NCBI GenBank assembly: GCA_023715865.1
Contig: JAMBOW010000001.1
Location: 1,116,001 to 1,180,000, forward strand
Length of the DNA stretch: 64,000 nucleotides
Reading direction: 5' to 3'
From: Neobacillus mesonae
GTDB lineage: Bacteria; Bacillota; Bacilli; Paenibacillales; Paenibacillaceae
Made by a program: the position numbers and the translations under genes. Below are positions 1-7,487 of this stretch, in pieces. Each line of letters starts with the position of its first letter. Position 1 is the stretch's first letter. Below the pieces are notes generated by a model. That model did no database searches. It saw nothing but the letters and a program-made list of their open reading frames with translations, and had not been told where the DNA came from.

Positions 1-701
1 TACAGCCCCATGTAATCAGGTTCGTGCAAGTGAATATCAATATCGGCTTTAGCTTCCACCGCGATATTCATCATGAGTTCTAAAGATTGTTCAACGTTAC
101 GGTCTATCGCTCCTGGATCTAGCCCTCCTACATGAGTAGCGCCCAGCTTCATTGCCTCACGCATCAGACCTGCAACATGGGTCCTCAGCAGTCCGTGCTG
201 TGGAAAAGCAACAATCTCAAACGTTAAGCGATCATTATATTCATCCAGCACTTCCTGTATCATCTCCAGATGCTTAAGTCCGACATAAGGATCGATATTT
301 ACATGTGTTCGAATATGTGTTGTTCCAGCCTCCATAATTTTGTCTATCAGCATTCGGGCTGTTGATTTAACTGTTGAAAGTTTTTCAGGCAATATCTTTG
401 CTTCATAATCAAGGCGTTCGAGTAAATTCGCTACTGGCTTCACAGCTTTCCATTCTCCACCGTAATAGGATTTATCTAAATGGAAATGGCTTTCTGCAAA
501 AGACGGCAGCGCAAGCTGCATTTCTGCATCTATTTTTATATAGTCATCTTGGATCTGCTCATTCGCATTATAAATCTTTGCAATCTTCCCACCATCAATA
601 AAAAGATGATACAGATTCGTCTTTGTACCGACAACCGAATCATTCTCATATTCGTAACCGTCCTCCAGCCTTACATTCATTAACCAGTACATTTGTTCCA
701 T
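1..701 (-). CDS. Cytosine deaminase-like amidohydrolase (partial, 3' end outside window)
   Basis: About 233 residues are visible from an ATG at 701, preceded by a GGGGAGG-like ribosome site; the reading frame stays open to the window edge. Around residues 68-72 is a metal-binding SHFHLDK motif, followed by RTHVN, IVAFPQHGLL, and DIHLHEPD near the cut. This order matches the CodA/cytosine deaminase branch of the metal-dependent amidohydrolases, which hydrolytically deaminate pyrimidines or related ring amines in the cytoplasm. It lies 33 bases downstream of a substrate-binding lipoprotein gene on the same strand, so the two probably share an operon and the imported compound is probably the enzyme's substrate. 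The substrate cannot be read from sequence; a related ring hydrolase is possible. Confidence 0.8.
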   Translation of the reverse strand, partial: MEQMYWLMNVRLEDGYEYENDSVVGTKTNLYHLFIDGGKIAKIYNANEQIQDDYIKIDAEMQLALPSFAESHFHLDKSYYGGEWKAVKPVANLLERLDYEAKILPEKLSTVKSTARMLIDKIMEAGTTHIRTHVNIDPYVGLKHLEMIQEVLDEYNDRLTFEIVAFPQHGLLRTHVAGLMREAMKLGATHVGGLDPGAIDRNVEQSLELMMNIAVEAKADIDIHLHEPDYMGL

Positions 702-734
702 TGCTTTAGTTCCTCCCCTTATGTTCTGTCCATA

Positions 735-1730
735 TTACTCCTCGGACAAATAAGCTGTCGTAAACATATCAGATGCATTAAATTTTTCCTTTAGCAAGCC
801 GGCTGTGTGAAGCTGATCAATAAGCGTCATCCACCGCTCTTCCGTCATATAACCTACTCCATGCTCTGCTGCATCGAAGCCATAAATGTATTCCCTGAAT
901 GATTCTTCCTGATGTTTTAGTGACTCGAAAGTCATATCTGGATTAAATTCATTAATGATTTCCAAAATCTCGTCCGGTGATTTTTTGTAATATGACCAGC
1001 CTTTTACCATCGATGAAACAAAGCTGCGAACCGTTTCCTCATTCTTGTCGAGATAGTCTTTCGTAGTGTAAAGGACATAGTTATACGGATCGTATCCAGA
1101 ATCAGAAATAAACTTTACTTCCGTTTCAATACCTTGCTCCTTCATAAAATACGGTTCTCCCATCACATATACCTGTTCTGCGGACTCCTTATCATTAATA
1201 AAATTTGTTGAATCTCCGAGATATGGGAGCTCCTTGACATTACTGAGATCATACTGTGTTTTTAAATAATCCCAATAAGGAATACCTGTCTGGATAAAAG
1301 CCTTACGGCCGTTTAGTTCCTCGAAACTTTCTATGCCATGTCCTTTATGAAACATAAAAGCCTGCGGGCTTCGCTGATTAATCGCAGCCAAAGCTACAAG
1401 CTCGATTCCTTGATTTCGTGCGATCAGCACCTGATCTCCGTGTGCAAGGCCAAACTCTGCTTTCCCAGATGCCACAATCTGAATCGAAGAAACCTGCGGC
1501 CCGCCAGGCTCAATCGTGACATTAAGTCCTTTTTCCTCGTAATAACCTTGCTCCTGTGCAGCATAGATACCACCATGTCCGGGTGCGGCAAACCAGTTCA
1601 ATACAACTTTTACATCCTCCAGATCTGCATCGCCGGATGCCCCGGAATTACCACAGCCGGTTGCAGCTAAAGCAATAGATACACCCGTCAGCAGCATTGT
1701 TAATGTTCGCCCAATTTTTCTTTTTATCAT
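735..1730 (-). CDS. ABC transporter substrate-binding lipoprotein, NMT1/THI5-like
   Basis: The protein has a basic N-terminus, a hydrophobic segment and a lipobox (ALAATGC), so it should be a lipid-anchored extracellular binding protein. The mature part starts with a strand followed by VVLNWFAAPGHGGIYAAQEQ and a YYEEKGL motif, the signature of the NMT1/THI5 (ThiY, SsuA-like) family that binds pyrimidine precursors, sulfonates or similar compounds. The ATG at 1730 is preferred over the upstream GTG at 1739 because AGGGAG lies 8 bases before it. The deaminase-like gene follows 33 bases downstream. No permease or ATPase gene is visible; they may lie beyond the left edge. The ligand is unknown; a pyrimidine-like compound is inferred from the neighbour. 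Confidence 0.85.
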   Translation of the reverse strand: MIKRKIGRTLTMLLTGVSIALAATGCGNSGASGDADLEDVKVVLNWFAAPGHGGIYAAQEQGYYEEKGLNVTIEPGGPQVSSIQIVASGKAEFGLAHGDQVLIARNQGIELVALAAINQRSPQAFMFHKGHGIESFEELNGRKAFIQTGIPYWDYLKTQYDLSNVKELPYLGDSTNFINDKESAEQVYVMGEPYFMKEQGIETEVKFISDSGYDPYNYVLYTTKDYLDKNEETVRSFVSSMVKGWSYYKKSPDEILEIINEFNPDMTFESLKHQEESFREYIYGFDAAEHGVGYMTEERWMTLIDQLHTAGLLKEKFNASDMFTTAYLSEE

Positions 1731-2047
1731 GGTTCCCACTCCCTTTGGTAATTTTAGATCTGTTACTTGTCGGTAATTATATAATGTTAAATTACATTAC
1801 GTCTTTAGACTATGAATACAAAAGAGAGGATTGATTTTATTGTTTAAGTACAAAACTTACACGTAACAGCCTTGATCATGTGATATTTATTCACAAATAT
1901 TTTTTAAAGTTCTAACGATAACAAGCTGATCGCAAAAATTAATGTAAACAGCACAAAAAGCGCCAAGGTATTTAACCTCGACGCTCCTACAATTAGTTTT
2001 TTTATGAATATAAAAATGTTAAATAGCCTCTATAGTTTGAAAACAGA
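1731..2047. other. Intergenic region upstream of the binding-protein gene
   Basis: No gene is seen here. It holds the TetR-gene terminator near 1954-1985 and an AT-rich stretch with a perfect inverted repeat (TAATGT, 6 bases, ACATTA) at 1782-1799 that could be an operator for the binding-protein operon. The conserved core of a TPP riboswitch was looked for and not found. Confidence 0.4.
1954..1985 (-). terminator. Rho-independent terminator of the TetR gene
   Basis: On the minus strand an 11-base stem (AGCGTCGAGGT with ACCTTGGCGCT, two wobble or mismatch positions) and a 5-base loop are followed by TTTTT. It lies about 60 bases past the TetR stop codon. Confidence 0.75.
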
Positions 2048-2656
2048 TCATTGTTTATCCTGTTCCTGCACTCCCAGTCCTCGAAGTACGAACTGAATGG
2101 TCTGTTCCACTAGCTTATCGTGATCCTGCTGTTGATAGTCTCCAATAATTTTAATGTTATAGGCTCGTTGATGTGCCAAAGCTACACTTAACACCTGAAG
2201 CATACCATAAGAAATGGATTCGATGCGAAAAAAACCCTGCGCCTTTCCTGCCTCTAGCAGCTCAGTTAATTTGGCCCAAATAGGCTCTAAAAAGGGATAC
2301 ATAATAGCGGTACGGTTGTTCCGTAATGCCATCTCCAATTGCACGATGTCACTCATCTCCCGATCCGTCATAGTAAACCGTAAAAGCTCTTCGATAATAT
2401 GGGCGAGACCTTCAACAGGTGACATGGTATTCGTCACATCATCCTTCCCAGTTGAAATACGTATGAGGAAATAACGTTCAAACAACGCTTCAAATACCTT
2501 TTCTTTTCCGCCAAAATGATACGAAACTAACGATATATTGGCCCCCGCTTCGTCACAGATTTGGCGTACGCTTGTCCCGTCATATCCCTGCTTGGCAAAA
2601 AGCTTTTTTGCTGACAACAGGATCCTTGTTTTGATATCTAATTCCGATTCGGTCAT
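2048..2656 (-). CDS. TetR/AcrR family transcriptional regulator
   Basis: The 202-residue protein has an N-terminal TetR helix-turn-helix (about residues 8-55; AKKLFAKQGYDGTSVRQI, then ISLVSYHFGGKEKVFEALF) and an all-helical ligand domain resembling the CerR/YbiH type. The ATG start has GAGGAGAG six bases upstream. It stands next to a YhgE-like membrane protein gene that has an inverted-repeat operator in front of it, so the natural reading is local repression of that gene, relieved by a small molecule. A terminator at 2804-2834 separates the two genes, so this gene probably has its own promoter. Family assignment is firm; target and ligand are inferred. Confidence 0.9.
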   Translation of the reverse strand: MTESELDIKTRILLSAKKLFAKQGYDGTSVRQICDEAGANISLVSYHFGGKEKVFEALFERYFLIRISTGKDDVTNTMSPVEGLAHIIEELLRFTMTDREMSDIVQLEMALRNNRTAIMYPFLEPIWAKLTELLEAGKAQGFFRIESISYGMLQVLSVALAHQRAYNIKIIGDYQQQDHDKLVEQTIQFVLRGLGVQEQDKQ

Positions 2657-2803
2657 ACCGTTCTCTCCTCTTGTCCGCTCTATTCAGGCGCCCAGCAAAG
2701 CTCGGACTGTAAGCTGGAAATTCTATTTGTTATTATGAAAGTTTATGTCGAAAAGCGCAAGGCAGATACGTTTCTGCACAAAGTTCAGATGGTTAATAAC
2801 AGC

Positions 2804-2834
2804 AAACACCCCGATGATCTCCATCGGGGTGTTT
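2804..2834 (-). terminator. Strong hairpin terminator after the YhgE-like gene
   Basis: A perfect 13-base stem (AAACACCCCGATG with CATCGGGGTGTTT) and a 5-base loop lie 54 bases past the stop codon. The A/T ends make it potentially active on both strands. Confidence 0.8.
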
Positions 2835-2887
2835 AATTCAAAATAACACTATACAAGCAAATCAATCATATTAAAGCTTTAATTCAA

Positions 2888-4048
2888 TTAGCTGTTCATC
2901 GGTGCCGGACTTGGGACAGGCGCAGTCTTACGGCCTTTCTTAAGCAAAGTCACCAGCAAGGACAGTGCAACAGCAACGACCAGAATGATCGCAATCGTTC
3001 CGGCAGCCTCTTGGGCTCCAGGACCACCAAGCTGAACGCTCAGAATACCCTGTACTGCATACGTTGCGGGCAAGTATTGTCCCAAACCACTGTAGAACCC
3101 GTTCAACAGCTCACGCGGTACCATTGCGCCGGAAGAAACGAGCTGCAAAGACAATGCAATGATGTTGAACATACTTCCCGCTGGTCCAATCAGAATCAGG
3201 AAGAATTGGGAGAAGAACATGAATGTGCAAAGGAATAGCGCCTGGAACATCCAGAAAGCGATAAATCCTTGCTCAAACTGCCCACCAAGTGCCATGATTA
3301 ACGAGGAACCTACTAAAGATACAACTAGAGCAGAAACAATGTTGATGACTACTCTAGCTCCAAACAGCGACAAGCGCGAATGCGATGCAGCGAGCATGCC
3401 CATAGCCACCTGCAGGTTCATTCCCATGATCATCGCTCCCACATAGGAAGCAAGCACCATCATCATCGGTACCATCTGGTTGTTCATTCCGTTCACTTGA
3501 TTGATGGATGTCGTTGCACCTTCCACGCGGGAAGTCAGCGATGCAGCCGCAGTAGCCGCTTGATCAGCCGATGAGCCGGAAGCGGTCAATACCGCTTGTA
3601 CACCTTGCGCAGACGCCTGTTTGTTGATCGTATTTGTCACGCTTTGGGAAACACCCTGCATCATGCTTTTGATCGTAACAGGGTTAGCTTCGTTAAGTGT
3701 ATATTGAATTTGCGCTGTGGAACCCGCCGTTTGAAGAAGCTCATTAAATCCTGCCGGGATATTAAGTACCATATGAACCTTGTGATGTTCGAGTTGGTCC
3801 ATTGCATCCGCATTGCTCAAATTAACTAAGGTATGAAACGGGAGCGTTTCTGCTACGCTGTTTGCAATTCCTTGGGATAGCTCACCGTCCTCATTGACGA
3901 TAGCCACCGTCAGCTCGTTCGTGCGATCATTGACGCCAGAGTACGCCGTCATCCAGATCACACTAAATATGACTTGGAACATTAACGCCGTCGCAATACC
4001 GATAATGACTGGCGGTTTCTTTAAAAGTATGCGTAAAGCCTGAAGCAT
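2888..4048 (-). CDS. YhgE/Pip-like ABC-2 type membrane protein (efflux or export permease)
   Basis: The predicted 386-residue protein has one N-terminal membrane segment, an extracellular domain of about 150 residues (beginning LTVAIVNEDGELSQG), and five or so C-terminal membrane segments. This is the layout of the YhgE/Pip and ABC-2 permease group often found beside TetR regulators and linked to export of toxic compounds. The ATG at 4048 is chosen over the start 33 bases upstream because GGAGG sits 9 bases before it. No ATPase partner is adjacent. Upstream at 4096-4117 is a multi-part inverted repeat, probably the binding site of the neighbouring TetR protein. Transported substrate unknown. 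Confidence 0.8.
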   Translation of the reverse strand: MLQALRILLKKPPVIIGIATALMFQVIFSVIWMTAYSGVNDRTNELTVAIVNEDGELSQGIANSVAETLPFHTLVNLSNADAMDQLEHHKVHMVLNIPAGFNELLQTAGSTAQIQYTLNEANPVTIKSMMQGVSQSVTNTINKQASAQGVQAVLTASGSSADQAATAAASLTSRVEGATTSINQVNGMNNQMVPMMMVLASYVGAMIMGMNLQVAMGMLAASHSRLSLFGARVVINIVSALVVSLVGSSLIMALGGQFEQGFIAFWMFQALFLCTFMFFSQFFLILIGPAGSMFNIIALSLQLVSSGAMVPRELLNGFYSGLGQYLPATYAVQGILSVQLGGPGAQEAAGTIAIILVVAVALSLLVTLLKKGRKTAPVPSPAPMNS

Positions 4049-4095
4049 AAAGTAGGTCCTCCAATAATAATTAGTTCTCATTTAATTAAAACAAT

Positions 4096-4117
4096 CGTTT
4101 GAATCAAACGGTCGTTT
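4096..4117 (-). promoter_or_regulatory. Candidate TetR operator in front of the YhgE-like gene
   Basis: The sequence contains CGTTTGA-A-TCAAACG as a near-perfect 15-base palindrome, followed directly by AAACG-GT-CGTTT sharing the central half-site. Three half-sites in alternating orientation are typical of TetR family operators. It lies 48 bases upstream of the chosen start, where a promoter is expected. Confidence 0.6.
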
Positions 4118-4249
4118 AAACATTAAATTGAAATGGCACTATTGTCAACTAAAATTTTCAGAAAAGTTTTGAAATACAATTGGCCATTTTCATATCAAGG
4201 TCCCTCCACTCAATCTATTAGAAAATTTATGGTTATTGTTAAATGAATA

Positions 4250-4279
4250 TTGACATATCGAAAAAAATGAATATATAAT
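4250..4279 (+). promoter_or_regulatory. Consensus sigma-A promoter with embedded ArsR operator
   Basis: TTGACA (4250-4255) and TATAAT (4274-4279) are separated by 18 bases. The ATG of the ArsR gene at 4287 starts 8 bases after the -10 box, where transcription should begin, so the mRNA is probably leaderless. Between the boxes lies ATATCGA, 6 bases, TGAATAT, an imperfect copy of the operator at 4634-4655. Confidence 0.75.
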
Positions 4280-4286
4280 GCTAAAC

Positions 4287-4601
4287 ATGAAACCAATTGA
4301 CATATTTAAGGCACTGTCAAATGAAACCCGACTTCACATCTTAGAGTGGCTGAAGGAGCCGGAGAAGCATTTTCCCAAACAAGGTGCTCATCTACCGAAG
4401 GAGGTAAGTTTTAAAGGTGGAGTATGTGTAGGGGATATTCAAGAAAAAGCGAACGTTTCTCAATCTACGGTTTCCCACTACTTGAATTTGATGCAGAAGG
4501 CTGGTTTGTTAGAATCGGTTCGTCATGGTCAATGGACCTATTATAGACGAAACGAAGAAGTGTTAAGTCAGTTAGCTGAATTTATAAAAACAGAAATATA
4601 G
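4287..4601 (+). CDS. ArsR family winged-helix repressor
   Basis: A protein of 104 residues with an ArsR/SmtB winged helix: IFKALSNETRLHILEWL, then a recognition helix in NVSQSTVSHYLNLMQKAGLL and a wing WTYYRR. The ATG at 4287 is chosen over 4278 because the latter overlaps the -10 box; there is no ribosome site, as expected for a leaderless transcript. An insertion (about residues 30-48, with one Cys in VCVGD) before the recognition region is longer than in the smallest ArsR proteins. It precedes two DUF606-type transporter genes, and matching inverted repeats lie in its own promoter and in front of the transporters, so it probably represses both. The inducing signal is unknown; no metal-binding CxC motif is visible. 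Confidence 0.9.
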   Translation: MKPIDIFKALSNETRLHILEWLKEPEKHFPKQGAHLPKEVSFKGGVCVGDIQEKANVSQSTVSHYLNLMQKAGLLESVRHGQWTYYRRNEEVLSQLAEFIKTEI

Positions 4602-4627
4602 ACTTAGATACAATTTCTGTTTTTTTA
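4590..4627 (+). terminator. Terminator overlapping the ArsR stop codon
   Basis: Stem ACAGAAAT with ATTTCTGT followed by a run of seven T. The left arm overlaps the end of the coding sequence. It separates the regulator from the transporters and may be leaky. Confidence 0.65.
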
Positions 4628-4633
4628 ATATTT

Positions 4634-4655
4634 AATATCGATTTTTCTCGATATT
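4634..4655 (+). promoter_or_regulatory. Candidate ArsR operator upstream of the transporter pair
   Basis: Perfect inverted repeat AATATCGA, 6 bases, TCGATATT. The same half-site and spacing occur, with two mismatches, in the ArsR promoter at 4255-4274, which supports a shared regulator. Confidence 0.6.
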
Positions 4656-4686
4656 TAATTAAAAGGAGATTAGGAGAGATCAAATT

Positions 4687-5118
4687 ATGCTTCGTTACTT
4701 CTCGTATGTTCTTGCACTATTAGCAGGAGCTGCACTCAGCTTTGAAGGAGCAATCTATGCTGAACTTGGAAAAACAATTGGTAAATTAGAAACAAGTTTT
4801 TATAACTTCTTTGTAGGTGCCATCATCATGGGATTAATTTGGCTGTTCTTTGGAAAAGGAAAGCTCTCCCTTACAGTTGAAGCACCTAAATGGTCATTGC
4901 TCGGGGGTGCTTTAGGCGTCGTATATTTAACATCCATAGTCATTAGCGTTCCATTTGTCGGGGTAGGAATAACAATGGCTGCAGTAATTATCGGCCAATT
5001 GGTAATGAGTATGATTATTGAGCATTATGGCTGGCTTGGCAGCAAAAGATCTAAGATCAATAAAGAAAAGGCCATCGCACTCGGATCTATGATCATTGCA
5101 CTTATTCTAATTAACTAG
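4687..5118 (+). CDS. DMT family transporter, DUF606/YdcZ-type subunit 1
   Basis: 143 residues forming about five membrane helices, with the family pattern LALLAGAALSFEGAIYAELG near the start and a short hydrophilic linker near residue 122. DUF606 proteins are half-size members of the drug/metabolite transporter superfamily that probably work as dimers in the cell membrane. The start is supported by AAGGAG/AGGAGA upstream. The next gene, 15 bases downstream, encodes a related protein, so the pair probably forms a heterodimer. Expression is probably controlled by the ArsR protein encoded upstream. Substrate unknown. Confidence 0.85.
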   Translation: MLRYFSYVLALLAGAALSFEGAIYAELGKTIGKLETSFYNFFVGAIIMGLIWLFFGKGKLSLTVEAPKWSLLGGALGVVYLTSIVISVPFVGVGITMAAVIIGQLVMSMIIEHYGWLGSKRSKINKEKAIALGSMIIALILIN

Positions 5119-5133
5119 GAGGATTTTTCTAGA

Positions 5134-5607
5134 ATGGCTATGTTTATGATTTTATTTACATTAATAGGCGGGATCACATTAAGCGCGCAATCGTCTATTA
5201 ACGGTACACTAAGCAGAAAAATAGGTACACTCGAAACGACCCTTATGACATTCATAACTGGAGCCATGATTCTTGCTCTTGTCATCCTTTTCTTTGGGCA
5301 AGGTGATCTACTTGCAATTCTATACGCACCAAAATGGCAATTAAGTGCTGCGTTTTTAGGAACACTGTACCTGCTTCTCACTGTTATGGCTGTTCCTAGA
5401 ATTGGAGTCATTGCAACTAGTATCGCCGGTATTGTTGGTCAGTTAGCAGTTGGGATGCTCATTGATCATTTCGGCTGGTTTAACAGCTTAGTCATTTCAT
5501 TCGATTTAAAACGGTTCTTAGCACTAATATTTATGATTATCTCCCTTTACTTTATATACAAAGGTAATAAACGGTCCAGTGAAAGCACCACTGTACAACA
5601 GGTGTAA
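5134..5607 (+). CDS. DMT family transporter, DUF606/YdcZ-type subunit 2
   Basis: 157 residues with about five membrane helices. It shares the family core with its upstream neighbour: a G-rich first helix (GGITLSAQSSINGTLS), a lysine/tryptophan turn (APKWQL) after helix 2, and a DHFGWF motif near the end that parallels EHYGWL in the first protein. AGGAGG lies 11 bases before the ATG. The paralogous pair in one operon resembles paired small multidrug-type transporters in which both halves are needed. Role and substrate are inferred only from family. Confidence 0.85.
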   Translation: MAMFMILFTLIGGITLSAQSSINGTLSRKIGTLETTLMTFITGAMILALVILFFGQGDLLAILYAPKWQLSAAFLGTLYLLLTVMAVPRIGVIATSIAGIVGQLAVGMLIDHFGWFNSLVISFDLKRFLALIFMIISLYFIYKGNKRSSESTTVQQV

Positions 5608-5617
5608 TCCACTGAAT

Positions 5618-5652
5618 AACGCTGTTAGCCTAATATGGTTAGCAGCGTTTTG
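5618..5652 (+). terminator. Terminator of the transporter pair
   Basis: A stem of about 13 bases (AACGCTGTTAGCC with GGTTAGCAGCGTT, two mismatched or wobble positions) and a 6-base loop end in TTTT, 10 bases past the stop codon. Confidence 0.75.
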
Positions 5653-5713
5653 CATTCTCTATTATTGTTGAAATTTATTACTTTATATGCAGTTAGTTTA
5701 TGAATTTCTATTA

Positions 5714-5741
5714 CAAAAAAAACTCCGCGCTTAGCGCGGAG
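5714..5741 (-). terminator. Terminator of the YdeI-like gene
   Basis: Perfect 8-base GC-rich stem (CTCCGCGC with GCGCGGAG), 3-base loop, and a long T-run on the minus strand at 5714-5722. Confidence 0.85.
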
Positions 5742-5774
5742 CATGTTCTACTCATTCGATATAAATTAAATACA

Positions 5775-6368
5775 CTAGTCATTCAAACCTTTTCCTTCGA
5801 GGATATGTGTTAAATATTTCTCAATCCGTGACTCTCGTGTCTTGGACTGCTTAGGTGCAGAAAAATATAGAATATACGCTCTTCTCCGTCCCGGTGTCAA
5901 TTCCTCAAATGCCGTTTTCAGGTCAGGGATTTCAACGAATTTATTTTCTAATTCTTCTGGTATGGTGTATTCTGTATCTTTTTTGAGTGGAACCTGCAAA
6001 CCAGATTTCTCAATTTCAATAGCTTCAGCAATATATGCTTTTAATATGAGCTGCATCTGATCTATATCTTCGGCGTTGGTGAATCGAATCTGACGAGCTG
6101 CCTGAACATTCTTCGTCTGTTGAACTAATATGCCATGTGGATCTTTTAACAAGGCACCTTTATGAAACAGAAGCGCACAGTAATCTTTAAAACCATGAAT
6201 TAAAACAATATTTTTATTGTCAAAGGTGTAACAGGGATGCATCCATTTAAAATCCTCAGTAAGCTCACAGTCTAGAATGATTTCTCTCAGCAGTTCAAAC
6301 TCTTCTTTCCACTTCTTAAGCTTATTAAAATAGGGATCAATCTTTGAATTTCTTTCACCGTTTACCAT
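5775..6368 (-). CDS. YdeI/OmdA-like protein with DUF1801 domain
   Basis: 197 residues. The N-terminal two thirds matches the DUF1801/YdhG-like fold (DFKWMHPCYTF, IHGFKDYCALLFHKGALL), and the C-terminal third is the YdeI/OmpD-associated helical part (PGRRRAYILYFSAPKQSKTRESRIEKY, split here as one helix-rich region). The ATG at 6368 has GGAGGGAG upstream and is preferred over a start 36 bases earlier. B. subtilis YdeI belongs to the same family and its biochemical role is not settled. The gene follows an ArsR-type regulator gene after 44 bases, so the two probably form one unit controlled by that regulator. Confidence 0.8.
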   Translation of the reverse strand: MVNGERNSKIDPYFNKLKKWKEEFELLREIILDCELTEDFKWMHPCYTFDNKNIVLIHGFKDYCALLFHKGALLKDPHGILVQQTKNVQAARQIRFTNAEDIDQMQLILKAYIAEAIEIEKSGLQVPLKKDTEYTIPEELENKFVEIPDLKTAFEELTPGRRRAYILYFSAPKQSKTRESRIEKYLTHILEGKGLND

Positions 6369-6412
6369 CAAGCTGCTCCCTCCTGCTTTTAGTTTTAATA
6401 ACATTTCTTAAT

Positions 6413-6742
6413 TTAATCTCCATTTTCCTCTAATAGCTTGCCCAGACGCATCATATTCACGCTCCAGAACTTGCTATAGAATGCCACCCAATCTTGAACC
6501 TCTCTTAATGGAGAAGCATTTAGTCTAAATCGAGTTTCTCTGCCAACTTTTCGATCAAGCACCAGTCCGGCTTCTTTCAGGATGGTCAAATGTTTGGACA
6601 CTGCAGTACGGCCCATTTGAAACTGTGAAGTTAATTCATGAAGAGGTATCTTTTCTGTCTTTGGTAACAGGCGAATCAGCCCGCGTCTAGTTGGGTCTGC
6701 AATCGCGTCAAATACATCTCGCGACACATTGTTCTTGCTCAC
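6413..6742 (-). CDS. ArsR/SdpR-type winged-helix regulator
   Basis: 109 residues: DVFDAIADPTRRGLIRLL starts the winged helix and MGRTAVSKHLTILKEAGLV is the recognition segment; the C-terminal tail FYSKFWSVNMMRLGKLLEE is the helix usual in SdpR-like autorepressors that act on START-domain or YdeI-like neighbours. The GTG start has TAGGAGAGG just upstream. It is the first gene of a two-gene unit with the YdeI-like gene and probably controls it. No metal ligands are evident. Confidence 0.85.
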   Translation of the reverse strand: MSKNNVSRDVFDAIADPTRRGLIRLLPKTEKIPLHELTSQFQMGRTAVSKHLTILKEAGLVLDRKVGRETRFRLNASPLREVQDWVAFYSKFWSVNMMRLGKLLEENGD

Positions 6743-6780
6743 AACAACCTCTCCTACAATCTTATACTTGAATAATCAGG

Positions 6781-6801
6781 ACCACCCGTCCAACGGGTGG
6801 T
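6781..6801. repeat. IS200 end hairpin (downstream of the transposase)
   Basis: Perfect 9-base stem ACCACCCGT with ACGGGTGGT and a 3-base loop. A second small hairpin, GGGGG-TATAA-CCCCC, follows at 6809-6823, and AGCCTGA...TCAGGCT at 6851-6876. Confidence 0.6.
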
Positions 6802-6915
6802 TTGCTCTGGGGGTATAACCCCCTGTTGCCAAACTGCGCCTAAAGACGCTAGCCTGACCATAAATCTGTTCAGGCTCAGTGTTATTTGTCACTTTCTCTT
6901 ACCAGTTAAACTGGT

Positions 6916-7390
6916 TTATTTCTTTTTGCTCCTGTTACTGATGAATGGATCTTCATACTCTTTTACACTCAGTTTATCTACTGCTTGGTCATGTGCTTCT
7001 TGTTCACGGATGTACTTTCTTACCGTTGCTTCATTTAAACCCACCGTGCTCACATAGTATCCTTCTGCCCAGAATTTTCTGTTTCCATATTTGTACTTTA
7101 GCTGGGCATGCTTCTCAAAGATCATTAATGAACTTTTACCTTTTAGATACCCCATAAACGAAGAGACTGCAATTTTTGGTGGGATCGCTTACCAACATGT
7201 GCACGTGATCTGGCATCATGTGACCTTCTATGATCTCTACACCTTTGTACTTACATAAACGTTTGAAAATTTCAATCAGATCTTTTCTCACTTGATTATA
7301 GATCTCTTTCCGTCTATACTTCGGGGTGAATACAATGTGGTATTTGCACATCCACTTTGTGTGAGCTAGGCTGTAGCTCTTGTTTACCAT
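6916..7390 (-). pseudogene. tnpA: IS200-type transposase TnpA, frameshifted
   Basis: The first frame (7390 to about 7178) carries MCKYHIVFTPKYRRKEIYNQ and the catalytic HUH motif in MPDHVHMLV. The second frame (7155 to 6916) carries GNRKFWAEGYYVSTVGLNEA, which includes the catalytic tyrosine region. Removing one A from the A5 run at 7173-7177 (T on the plus strand) joins the two frames into a normal ~150-residue Y1 transposase. Either the copy is dead, or frameshifting or a base-call error is involved. The ATG at 7390 lies in a stem-loop that covers the ribosome site. Confidence 0.85.
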
Positions 7391-7391
7391 C

Positions 7392-7446
7392 TAAGACCAT
7401 TCCCTTCGTTGAGCCTGAACATCTCAATTCTATCGGAACGGTCTTA
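7392..7446 (-). promoter_or_regulatory. Ribosome-site-sequestering stem-loop in the transposase leader
   Basis: TAAGACCATTCC (7392-7403) pairs with GGAACGGTCTTA (7435-7446) over 12 bases with one mismatch. On the transposase mRNA the 3' arm contains the GGGAAT ribosome site and ends two bases before the ATG. This matches the translational repression hairpin known for Salmonella IS200. Confidence 0.65.
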
Positions 7447-7468
7447 GTGGTCAAACCTTTCGATTCCT

Positions 7469-7487
7469 CCACCCGCATAGCGGGTGG
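7469..7487. repeat. IS200 end hairpin (upstream of the transposase)
   Basis: Perfect 8-base stem CCACCCGC with GCGGGTGG and loop ATA, followed by TTTTTT on the plus strand. It shares its arm with the hairpin at 6781-6801 and can also act as a terminator that blocks transcription entering on the plus strand. Confidence 0.6.

Noticed and set aside
1740..2047. TPP or purine riboswitch in front of the binding-protein gene
   Set aside because: Neither the conserved TPP cores nor the purine junction sequences are present on the minus strand.
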